Shown: piece by piece, positions 14,802-22,802 of the stretch
Position numbering within the stretch: position 1 is the first letter of the stretch
How the letters are laid out: each line of letters starts with the position of its first letter
Assembly: GCA_016714015.1 (NCBI GenBank)
Contig: JADJNZ010000001.1
Span: 124,001 to 188,000 of the forward strand
Direction of reading: 5' to 3'
From: Gemmatimonadota bacterium
GTDB taxonomy: Bacteria; Gemmatimonadota; Gemmatimonadetes; Gemmatimonadales; Gemmatimonadaceae
Length of the DNA: 64,000 bases
The notes under the pieces: generated by a model
What the model was told of the DNA's origin: nothing
Database searches by the model: none
Seen by the model: the letters and a program-made list of their open reading frames with translations, nothing else
Translations under genes and position numbers: made by a program

Positions 14802-17309
14802 ATGCACCATGCCTCCCGTCCGGCGGCCCGACTCGCGTCGGCCCTGCTGGCCATCCTGCTCGTCCCTCTCGCCGTCGCCGCACAACAGGACGCCACGCTG
14901 CAAGGCACGGTGCGCGACGCCGCCACGCAGCGACCGCTGGCGGGGATCTCGGTGACGGTGAGCGGCGGCCGCTCGGGCACCACCGATGCGACGGGCAGTT
15001 ATCGGATCACGGGGATCGCGCCGGGGACGCGCACGGTGCTCTTCCGCTGGCTCGGCTACGCGCCGCGCACCGACACGCTCGTGCTGGCCGCGGGTGAGCG
15101 ACGGGTGCTCGACGCGGCGCTGCGCGCGAACCCGGTGCTGCTCGGCCTCGTGCGCGTGAGCGGCGCCTCTCGCGTGCCGGAACGCACCGTCGACGCGCCC
15201 GCGGCGATCGTCTCGGTGGAGCCGGCGCGGGTGCGCGACCTCGCCGCCTCGGGGCAGGTCCCGATGCTCGTCGCCGATCTCACGGGCGTGCGCACGGCGC
15301 AGGCGGGCCTCTTCGACTTCAACGTGAACACGCGCGGCTTCAACACGCCGCTCAATCGCCGGACGCTCGTGCTGATCGACGGCCGCGACGTCTCCATCCC
15401 GATGCTCGGCAACCAGGAATGGGCCGACCTCTCGGTGCTCGAGGAGGCGACGCAGGTGGAGATGGTGCGCGGCCCCGGCGCCGCGCTCTACGGCGCGAAC
15501 GCGTTCAGCGGCGTGCTCGCGATCACCACGCCGGCGGTGCGCGAGACGCGAGGGACCCGGGTGAACGTCTCCGCGGGCCAGCTGGGCCTGCTCAAGGTCG
15601 ATGGACGACAGAGCTGGCTGACCGAAGACGGGCGGTGGGGATTCCGCGCGAGCGCCGGGTTCCAGCAGAGCGACACGTGGGATCGCGCGCGCACGAACCT
15701 CGGTGACCTGGAGGCCGAGTACGGCGCGGCAGGCTTCGGCGCGGGTGCGATCGCGGCGCCGGCTCCCGGCTACGAGTTGCTGCCGCTGTTCGGACAGACC
15801 AAGGCCGGCGCGTTCGGCCTCCCCGGCGCCGCGAGCGGCACGCCTGACCCCACGCAGGTCACGTTCGGGACGCTCCGCGCCGATCGCTACGCCGCTGACG
15901 GCGGTGTCCTCACGATCGAGGGCGGCACGAGCCGCGTCGCGAACACGGTGATCACGACCGGCACCGGTCGTTCACAGGTGAAGGAGGCGACGCGCCCCTG
16001 GGCCCGCATCGCGCTCACCGCCGACGACTACAGCCTCTTCGCCTATTTCACTGGACGTGACGGCGACCAGACCGCGCTGGCGAGCGGCACGCGCGGATTC
16101 GACCGTGGGAGCACGACGCACATCGAAGGGCAGCGCACCTTCCGCTTCGCGGGCGACGCGGGCCGCTGGGTGGTGGGCGCCTCGGCGCGCCAGATCAGCG
16201 TGGACTCCAAGGGCACGGTGCTCGATGCCGCGGAGGACGGCCGCACCGACGGCATCTACGCGCTCTTCCAGCAACTCGACTACACCGTCCTGCCACGACT
16301 CAAGGTGATCGTCGGCGGCCGCGTCGATGGCGGCTCGCAGTTCGCGTCGCAGGTCTCGCCCAAGCTCGGCGTGGTGTTCGCGCCGGCGCGCGACCAGGCG
16401 CTGCGCGTCACGTTCAACCGCGGCTACCTCGCGCCGAGCGCGTTCCAGCGGTTCCTTCGCTTCCCGGCGGGCGCGCCGCAGGACCTCTCGGCGCTCGAGG
16501 CCGGACTGCGCGCCTCGCCGCTCGGCGCCGCGCTCGGCGGCGTGCCGAACGGCGAGTTGTTCACCACATCGGCGGCGGTGCCGGTCTACGCGCTCGGCAA
16601 TGCCTCACTCGAGCCGGAGGTCGTGCAGGGGCTGGAGGTGGGGTACAAGGCGCAGCTCGGGCGGCTCTTCCTCACGGTCGATGCGTACCAGAGCGTGATC
16701 ACGGACTTCGCGACGGGCATCATGCCGGCGACGAATCCCGATTTCCCGATCTGGACGGCGCCCGCAGCGGTGCCGGAGCCGGCGCGGGCGGGCCTCGAGC
16801 AGGCGGTGATCGGGACCGTCGGCAACGCCATCAGCCGGCTGGAGAACGGCAACACCGCGTTCATCCTCTCCTTCGGCAATGCCGGGCGCGCGACCGAGCG
16901 GGGCGCCGAGGTCGGCGCGGCGTACCAAGCGAACGATCGCCTCCGGATCGACGCGAATTACACCTGGTACGACTTCACGATCGACCAGGACCGGTTCGCA
17001 CCGGGCGACACCATCGACGCGAACGCGCCGCCGCACGCCGCGAACCTCGCGGCGAGCTGGCAGCACCCCGGCGGCCTGCGCGTCCGCGTGGGCGCGCGCT
17101 ACACCGATGCGTTCGCCTTCCGCGTGGGGACCTGGCGGGCGACGCTGCCGGCCGCGACCGCCCTCGACCTGCACGCGCGGATGCCGCTGCGGGACGCCTT
17201 CACGCTGAGCGTGAGCGCGACCAACCTGCTCGACCAGAAGCGCGTGCACGCCCTCGGGGGCTCGGTCATCGAGCGGCGCGTGCTCGTGACGCTCGGCTGG
17301 GCGCGCTGA
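14802..17309 (+). CDS. TonB-dependent outer-membrane receptor with CarboxypepD-like N-terminus
   Basis: 835 aa. Signal peptide ending VAVAAQQ, an N-terminal carboxypeptidase-regulatory-like beta domain (TLQGTVRDAATQRPLAGISV), a plug domain (about 120-250: VPMLVADLTGVRTAQAG, TLVLIDGRDVSIPMLG, VEMVRGPGAALYGANAFSGV), then a beta barrel ending in an aromatic-rich strand and RRVLVTLGWAR. The start is the ATG at 14802, with GGAG 6 nt upstream. A 15-bp imperfect-centre palindrome GGGACA-3-TGTCCC (14725-14739) lies upstream and may be an operator. The gene stops 2 bp before a CrtC-like gene, so substrate and pathway are probably linked to those products. The ligand is unknown. Confidence 0.9.
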   Translation: MHHASRPAARLASALLAILLVPLAVAAQQDATLQGTVRDAATQRPLAGISVTVSGGRSGTTDATGSYRITGIAPGTRTVLFRWLGYAPRTDTLVLAAGERRVLDAALRANPVLLGLVRVSGASRVPERTVDAPAAIVSVEPARVRDLAASGQVPMLVADLTGVRTAQAGLFDFNVNTRGFNTPLNRRTLVLIDGRDVSIPMLGNQEWADLSVLEEATQVEMVRGPGAALYGANAFSGVLAITTPAVRETRGTRVNVSAGQLGLLKVDGRQSWLTEDGRWGFRASAGFQQSDTWDRARTNLGDLEAEYGAAGFGAGAIAAPAPGYELLPLFGQTKAGAFGLPGAASGTPDPTQVTFGTLRADRYAADGGVLTIEGGTSRVANTVITTGTGRSQVKEATRPWARIALTADDYSLFAYFTGRDGDQTALASGTRGFDRGSTTHIEGQRTFRFAGDAGRWVVGASARQISVDSKGTVLDAAEDGRTDGIYALFQQLDYTVLPRLKVIVGGRVDGGSQFASQVSPKLGVVFAPARDQALRVTFNRGYLAPSAFQRFLRFPAGAPQDLSALEAGLRASPLGAALGGVPNGELFTTSAAVPVYALGNASLEPEVVQGLEVGYKAQLGRLFLTVDAYQSVITDFATGIMPATNPDFPIWTAPAAVPEPARAGLEQAVIGTVGNAISRLENGNTAFILSFGNAGRATERGAEVGAAYQANDRLRIDANYTWYDFTIDQDRFAPGDTIDANAPPHAANLAASWQHPGGLRVRVGARYTDAFAFRVGTWRATLPAATALDLHARMPLRDAFTLSVSATNLLDQKRVHALGGSVIERRVLVTLGWAR

Positions 17310-17311
17310 GC

Positions 17312-18358
17312 GTGACCGCACCCGGAGGGTTCGAGGCGCCGTTCACGCCGTTCGCGCTCGCGTGGGACGGCCCGCAGATGCCGGCGGCCGACCTCGCGGC
17401 GTTCCCGAGCGCATTCGAGTGGTGGTACTTCGACCTCGCGTGCGAGGACGGCACCGACCTCGTGCTGGTCATGAGCCGGCAGAACCCGGTGTTCGCGACC
17501 CGGAAGGCGTCGGTCTACCTCGAATACAAGGACCCGACGCGGGCGCTCAAGCGGATCCGCAACTACGCGCCGAGCGCGTTCTCGTTCCGTGAGGGCGCGG
17601 ACGAGCGCACGATCGCCATCGACGCCTGCTCCGTGCGCATCGTCGGGGCGACGCCGGAGACGATGCACTACGCGGTGACGATCGACCTCCCCGGCTTCCA
17701 GGCCCACTTGACGATGCGGCCGGAGCACCTCGGCTTCCTTCCCACGCCGACCGGGCGCTACTTCACGGATCGCACCGACGCGCGCCTCTTCACCGCGGTC
17801 TCGTTCTCGGCGCCCCTCATGCGCTCGCAGGGGACGATTACGATCGACGGCGTCGCGCGCCCGGTGGACGGCCGCGGCTACCACGACCATCCGTGGGGGA
17901 CGCAGCAGATCTTCTGGACGAACCTCGAGTGGAACTGGGCACGCACCGAGACGCCCGCCGAGGGCGTGATGTTCGCGAAGGTGACGCCGGCCGCGGAGTA
18001 CGAGGGGGCGTTGACCTTCTGCTACTCGGCGGCGCTCGGCGTGTGGGAACCGACCGTGACGGGGTCGCTCGACGTGTCGCCGAGCGACTGGCGGAAGGAC
18101 AACGCGATGGACATCCGCTATCCGCACACGCTCGGCGTGCGCACGCCGAGCCGGTCCTGGACCGCGGCGGCGACCGGCCCGCTGCTCGACACGCCCATCT
18201 ACGTGCGCGCCTCGGTGACCTGGACGCCGTCGCAGGGCCCGGCGGGCAAGGGCTGGGTCGAGTACTTCCATTTGAGTCCGTGGGCGCGCGGCCTCGCCTT
18301 CCTCGGCGCGCGCGTGCAGTCGTTCTTCCTCCGTCCGTTCCCGTGGTTCGGCCGCTGA
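17312..18358 (+). CDS. CrtC-like (carotenoid 1,2-hydratase/lipocalin-like) protein
   Basis: 348 aa. The hallmark blocks of the CrtC/AttH-type fold are visible: FEWWYFDLACEDGTDLVLV near the N-terminus, a central GYHDHPWGTQQIFWTNLEWNWA, and LPGFQAHLTMRPE. CrtC hydrates the terminal double bond of acyclic carotenoids in purple bacteria and relatives; more distant members act on other hydrophobic or terpenoid substrates. There is no signal peptide. It starts at a GTG 2 bp after the TonB receptor stop and is followed 22 bp later by a CruF-like membrane protein, which strengthens a terpenoid/carotenoid role. No crtB or crtI is in the window. Confidence 0.72.
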   Translation: MTAPGGFEAPFTPFALAWDGPQMPAADLAAFPSAFEWWYFDLACEDGTDLVLVMSRQNPVFATRKASVYLEYKDPTRALKRIRNYAPSAFSFREGADERTIAIDACSVRIVGATPETMHYAVTIDLPGFQAHLTMRPEHLGFLPTPTGRYFTDRTDARLFTAVSFSAPLMRSQGTITIDGVARPVDGRGYHDHPWGTQQIFWTNLEWNWARTETPAEGVMFAKVTPAAEYEGALTFCYSAALGVWEPTVTGSLDVSPSDWRKDNAMDIRYPHTLGVRTPSRSWTAAATGPLLDTPIYVRASVTWTPSQGPAGKGWVEYFHLSPWARGLAFLGARVQSFFLRPFPWFGR

Positions 18359-18380
18359 CCCTTCGCACCCGCTCCTGAAC

Positions 18381-19349
18381 ATGGACCTCCCGGCCTGGCT
18401 CGTCGCGCTCGCCGTCCTCCCGCCGTTCGCCATCTTCGTCTACTATCTCGTTCGTGCGGCGAAGGTCAGCCGCTACCAGGCGGTCGCGCTCTTCGCCGCC
18501 TTCGCGTACGGGATGAGCGTGGAGGCCCTCGCGCTCCACACGACGCACGACTACGACTACGCGAACCTCTGGCTCATGTTCGGGCGCCGGCCCAACTGGG
18601 TGCCGGTGACGATCGGGATCTGCTGGGCCTCGATCCTCTACTGCGTGATGCGGACGAGCGACGCCCTCGGGCTCCCCTGGTGGCAACGGCCGTTCTACGA
18701 CGGCGCGACGGCGATGACGCTCGACCTCGTCATCGACCCGGTGATGAGCAGCACGCGCGCGGTCGCGAACACCCTGCTCCCCTGCATGGACGAGACGGGT
18801 CCGCTGCGGGGCGGGCTCTCGCTCTGGACGTGGTGCGAGCCGGTGGACGCGCCGATCGCCTACTGGTTCAGCGTCCCGGTGTCGAACTTCCTCGGCTGGT
18901 TCATCGTCATCACGACGCTCTCCTGCACGGTGCGGCTCGGCGCGCGCTACTTCCGGGGCGAGGAGCGGCCGCTCCACGGCCAGGTCGTCCTGCTCCTGCT
19001 GATGGCGGTCTTCGCGATCGGGCTCGATGCGGGCGTCGCGAAGGTGTTCGGCATCACGGGCAGCGGGGTGACGGCCGAGTACACCGCACTCACCATCGCG
19101 ATCGCCCTGCCGTTCCTGATGGTGCTCCTGCAGCGCCGGACGGTGCGCCTCGACAATCCGTTCTCGCCCGGCCTGCTCGCGTGGCCGGTCTACGCGTACC
19201 TGACCTGGGGCAGCCTCTACTACCTCGAGCGCATCGGGGCCGCGGCGTGGCCGGGCGAGGCGGTGCTGATGGCGGCGACGATCGCCGTCGGGCTGCTGAT
19301 GCTGCTGATGCCGTATCTCGCCGGCTTCAGGCGACCGCGCCCGGCGTGA
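18381..19349 (+). CDS. CruF/DUF422-like polytopic membrane protein (carotenoid biosynthesis type)
   Basis: 322 aa with about eight hydrophobic segments. Motifs like those of CruF-type carotenoid 1'-hydratases: VEALALHTTHDYDYANLW, NWVPVTIGICWAS, TLDLVIDPV, LWTWCEP and VPVSNFLGWFIVI, in the same order as in DUF422 proteins. The assignment is by eye and the protein is longer than typical CruF. It follows the CrtC-like gene and may act with it on an isoprenoid end group in the inner membrane. Its last 23 bp overlap the convergent cyclase gene. Confidence 0.6.
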   Translation: MDLPAWLVALAVLPPFAIFVYYLVRAAKVSRYQAVALFAAFAYGMSVEALALHTTHDYDYANLWLMFGRRPNWVPVTIGICWASILYCVMRTSDALGLPWWQRPFYDGATAMTLDLVIDPVMSSTRAVANTLLPCMDETGPLRGGLSLWTWCEPVDAPIAYWFSVPVSNFLGWFIVITTLSCTVRLGARYFRGEERPLHGQVVLLLLMAVFAIGLDAGVAKVFGITGSGVTAEYTALTIAIALPFLMVLLQRRTVRLDNPFSPGLLAWPVYAYLTWGSLYYLERIGAAAWPGEAVLMAATIAVGLLMLLMPYLAGFRRPRPA

Positions 19350-21705
19350 GCGGGAGCCCGTAGAGGGTCTCGACCTCCTTGCGGCCGCGGATGACGACAT
19401 CGGCGTGCCGCACGAAGTCGCGGGCCGGCGCACCGGCGCGCTGGTGCGTGGTCGCATCGATGAGCACGCTCGCTCCCTTCTCGCGCGTGAGGACCTGCAG
19501 GCGCGCGGCGAGGTTGGTGGTGCTGCCGATGGCGCTCCAGATGGTCCGGTCCACGGCCTCGATGTTCCCGACGAAGGCGATCCCCGTCGCGATGCCCACG
19601 CCGACGCGGAGGACGGGGGCCTCGACCTCGGGACCGGCGATGCGCGGGACCGCATCCACGAGGGCGCGGGCGGCACGCACCGCGCTCGTCTCCTTCTCGG
19701 CGAGGGGGCGCGGCGCGCCGAAGACGGCCATCATGCCGTCGCCGTTGAACTCGACCACCACCCCGCCGTTCTCCGTCACGATCTTGCTCGCCGTCTCGGT
19801 GTAGCGGTTGACGGTGGAGAAGATGTCGGTCGCCTCGCGCCCGTCGGCGAAGGCGGTGTAGCCGCGGATGTCGACGAAGAGCACCGAGACCTCGCGTTCG
19901 CCGGTCGCGAGGTCGTCGCCGAGCGCGATCGCCTCCGCGACGGCACCGGGGACGTAGCGGCGCATCTTCTCCTGCATCGCCTTCGCGCGCTCGAGGAGCT
20001 CGGCCTCGTCGAAGCGCAGCATGTGGCTCGACGCGGTCTTGCCGAGCGAGGTGAGGAGGGTGAGGTCGGTCGCGGTGAAGATGTCGCCGGACCGCTTCTC
20101 GCCGAGGAGGAGGAAGGCCTCGAGGTGGCGGCCGCGGTGGATCGGCACGACGACGCGCGCGCCGAGGCTCTCGAGCATCGCGCGACCCTCGGCGCCGGGG
20201 CCGAGGACGCGCGCATCGACCTTCACCGCCCCGGGGAGCGCGTCGATCCACGCCACGAGCGGCGTGCGCGCGTCGAGGGCCGCGGGGAGGGCGTCGCCAT
20301 CGGCGAAGACGGGCACGAAGGTGTCGCCGGCGGAGAGGAAGATGAGGCAGTTCGCCGGACGCAGGTTGGCGACGAGCGTCTCCCCGGTGAGCGTCCACAT
20401 GCCGTCGGCCTTGCGCACGGCGGCGAAGCGTTCGGGGAGTTCCTGCATCACCTGTTCGAGCGCGAAGCGTTCCTTGAAGAAGAGCCGGTCGATGTACGGC
20501 CGCAGGCGCCGCTCGGTGATGATGACGACGGCGGCGAGGCCGATGGCGATGACGGTGCGGCCGACGGACGGGTCGAGCCCGAGGCGCGCGGCGAGCCCCG
20601 CGGTGAGCGGCGGGACGACGGCGAGCCCGCCGCCGACGACGACGATCGCCATGACGTTGTACGAGACGGTCGCCCCGACGATGCGGTCGACGTCGAAGAG
20701 GTCGGACCGCAGCATCGCGATGATGAGCGAGGCCGGGAAGAGGACCGACGCGGCGGCGATGGTCAGCGACGCCCAGCGCGGTGACGAGGTGGTGAGCGCG
20801 AGGTCGCCGGTCCCGAGGAAGACGAGGAAGCTCATCAGCGCCCCGACGTAGGCGAGGTAGAGCACCCACTTCACCTGGCGACGGCCGGCCGGCGAGCTGC
20901 GCCGGTAGTTCAGCGTGTAGAGCGTGAGCTGCGTGACGATCCAGAGACCGGAGAACGGCCGGGCGAGCTCCCGTGCGCGCACGGCATCGAACGGCACGCC
21001 GAAGACGATCGAGACCCAGAGCAGGCCAAGGCCCACGAAGAGCCAGGGCCAGAGGAGATTGCGCCCCTTGAGGCCACCGGCCTCGTCGGGGAAGCCCATC
21101 GCCTGGAAGACGAAGGCGACGGGGGCGAGCGTCGCGGTGACGCAGGCGATCCCGAACGAGACCCAGAAGAGCGGGCCGGGCGCGACCCATTCCGCCATGT
21201 ACATGGTGGCGTAGATCGCGAGACCGAAGAACATCGCCGTCGCCCCGCGCGAGGGCCGCGCGCGCGCGAGGATGATCACCGCACCGATGGCGTTGGCCAG
21301 CGACGTGATGAAGACCTGGAAGTAGCGCGCCGGGAGGACCGGACGTCGCCAGGGGGCGACCTGCATCCGGGTGCCGCCGCGCTCGATCTCCACCGGCACG
21401 GTCGCGTCGGCGCGGTACCAGGCATCGCTCCAGACTGCGAGGAACCGCAGCTGGCCCTCCCCGCGGAAGTCCGTCGTCCCCACACGGACCAGACGGTCCC
21501 CGATCGCGAACGGCCCCTTCCCCTCCGCCGACTCGTCGTCGAACCCGGTGATCGTCGGATAGCCGCCGGCCGGATCGCGCGTGACGAAGAAGTCGTACGT
21601 CGGGATGTGCCGCGCCTCCCGGAGCCGCATGACGGCACAGAAGGACCAGATGCCCACGAAGAGCCACAGGACGAGTGCCTTGTGCCGTCGCAGGTCGAGG
21701 TTCAT
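19327..21705 (-). CDS. Membrane-bound class III adenylate/guanylate cyclase with GAF-like domain
   Basis: About 792 aa. An N-terminal membrane anchor (LVLWLFVGIWSFCAVM) precedes an extracytoplasmic PDZ-like segment (IGDRLVRVGTTDFRGEG). About seven to eight transmembrane helices follow (residues about 120-400), then a GAF-like region (about 430-590), then the catalytic domain: VLFVDIRGYTAFADG (metal Asp), EFNGDGMMAVFG (second metal Asp), VGVGIATGIAFVGNIEA and WSAIGSTTNLAARLQ. It likely makes a cyclic nucleotide in response to an envelope signal. The ATG at 21705 begins MNLDLRRHK, a normal anchor start; a GTG at 21765 is in frame but would contain the promoter. Confidence 0.87.
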   Translation of the reverse strand: MNLDLRRHKALVLWLFVGIWSFCAVMRLREARHIPTYDFFVTRDPAGGYPTITGFDDESAEGKGPFAIGDRLVRVGTTDFRGEGQLRFLAVWSDAWYRADATVPVEIERGGTRMQVAPWRRPVLPARYFQVFITSLANAIGAVIILARARPSRGATAMFFGLAIYATMYMAEWVAPGPLFWVSFGIACVTATLAPVAFVFQAMGFPDEAGGLKGRNLLWPWLFVGLGLLWVSIVFGVPFDAVRARELARPFSGLWIVTQLTLYTLNYRRSSPAGRRQVKWVLYLAYVGALMSFLVFLGTGDLALTTSSPRWASLTIAAASVLFPASLIIAMLRSDLFDVDRIVGATVSYNVMAIVVVGGGLAVVPPLTAGLAARLGLDPSVGRTVIAIGLAAVVIITERRLRPYIDRLFFKERFALEQVMQELPERFAAVRKADGMWTLTGETLVANLRPANCLIFLSAGDTFVPVFADGDALPAALDARTPLVAWIDALPGAVKVDARVLGPGAEGRAMLESLGARVVVPIHRGRHLEAFLLLGEKRSGDIFTATDLTLLTSLGKTASSHMLRFDEAELLERAKAMQEKMRRYVPGAVAEAIALGDDLATGEREVSVLFVDIRGYTAFADGREATDIFSTVNRYTETASKIVTENGGVVVEFNGDGMMAVFGAPRPLAEKETSAVRAARALVDAVPRIAGPEVEAPVLRVGVGIATGIAFVGNIEAVDRTIWSAIGSTTNLAARLQVLTREKGASVLIDATTHQRAGAPARDFVRHADVVIRGRKEVETLYGLPLTPGAVA

Positions 21706-21749
21706 CTGGAGGGATGGAGGGGGAGGATGTGCGCGGCGGGGCTGGCGGC

Positions 21750-21756
21750 TAAGATA
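21750..21756. promoter_or_regulatory. Symmetric bidirectional -10 (TAAGATA)
   Basis: TAAGAT (21750-21755) reads as a -10 toward the lycopene-cyclase-like gene. TATCTT (21756-21751) reads as a -10 toward the cyclase gene. They share 5 bp. Predicted leaders are about 54 nt (plus) and 39 nt (minus). Symmetric -10s that fire both ways are known in other bacteria. Confidence 0.5.
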
Positions 21757-21815
21757 GTGGCGCACGACCCGCGCCGCTCCCCGGTGCCGGCGTCATCCCC
21801 TCGCCCCACCCCCAC

Positions 21816-22793
21816 ATGCGCAAGACCGATCCAGGCCGCGACATCCGCATCCTGCTCGGGATGGTCGTCACCCTCGGCCTCCCGGCCGTGCTGACGCTCG
21901 CGTCCATCCGTACCGGTCCGGCGGACGCGCTCAAGGACCCGAATGCGTCGCGCTTCGGCTACACCATCAGCCTCCTGCTCTTCCTCTTCCCGATCCTCGT
22001 GCTGTTCTGGCTGCATCTGCAGGCGCACAAGCCCAACGTGCATCGCCGGGCGCTCATCTGGTCGTCGGTCGCGATCGCCTCGATCGGCTTCGTGCTCGAC
22101 ACGGTGTTCGGGTACACCTTCTTCACCTTCAAGAACCCCAATGCCACGCTCGGCATCTTCCTGCCGTCGTGGGACTGGGCGGCGATGTCGTGGGTGAGCG
22201 GGTACCTGCCGGTGGAGGAGTTCGCGTTCTACATCCTCGGCGCCCTCTTCACGATCGCGGTCTACCTGTGGGCGAACGACGAGTGGCTCGCCGACTACGA
22301 CCCCGACGCGCACCGGGACCTCTGCCGCGCGGTGCCGAAGCTCATCCACATCAGTTGGGGCTCGCTCTGGGTCTGGCTGGCCCTGCTCGCCGCGGGGATC
22401 GTCTTCAAGCGGGTCGGCCCGCATCCGGAGGGGTTCCCCGGCTACTTCATCTTCGTGATGACGCTCGGATTCCTGCCGACCTTCCTGTTCCTGCGCGCGA
22501 TCAGCCCGTTCGTGAACTGGCGCGCGTTCGGCTTCGCGTTCGGCATCCTGCTGCTCGTGAGCCTCATCTGGGAGGCGACGCTCGGCGTGCCCTACGACTG
22601 GTGGAACTACCACCACGACCAGATGCTCGGCATCAAGGTGCGGGCGTGGGCCGACCTGCCGATGGAGGCGGTGCTGCTCTGGCTCGTGATCGCGTGGGAC
22701 TGCATCATCGCGTTCGAGCTCTTCCGCGTCTACTTCCACATGGACCGGCCCGTCCGCGCTGCCCTGCTCGGGCAGCGCCAGACGAGCTACTGA
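21816..22793 (+). CDS. Lycopene-cyclase-domain-like polytopic membrane protein
   Basis: 325 aa, about eight transmembrane segments arranged as two similar halves. Each half carries a version of the P-x-E motif of CrtYc/CrtYd-type lycopene cyclases: SGYLPVEEFAFYILG after DTVFGYTFF in the first half, and DLPMEAVLLWLVIAWD after WEATLGVPYDWWNY in the second. Fused CrtYcd-type cyclases form ionone rings; related membrane cyclases act on other isoprenoids. The gene is divergent from the adenylate cyclase and close to CrtC- and CruF-like genes. Identity as a true lycopene cyclase is not certain, since no carotenoid backbone genes are nearby. Confidence 0.6.
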   Translation: MRKTDPGRDIRILLGMVVTLGLPAVLTLASIRTGPADALKDPNASRFGYTISLLLFLFPILVLFWLHLQAHKPNVHRRALIWSSVAIASIGFVLDTVFGYTFFTFKNPNATLGIFLPSWDWAAMSWVSGYLPVEEFAFYILGALFTIAVYLWANDEWLADYDPDAHRDLCRAVPKLIHISWGSLWVWLALLAAGIVFKRVGPHPEGFPGYFIFVMTLGFLPTFLFLRAISPFVNWRAFGFAFGILLLVSLIWEATLGVPYDWWNYHHDQMLGIKVRAWADLPMEAVLLWLVIAWDCIIAFELFRVYFHMDRPVRAALLGQRQTSY

Positions 22794-22802
22794 GCGCCCG
22801 GC

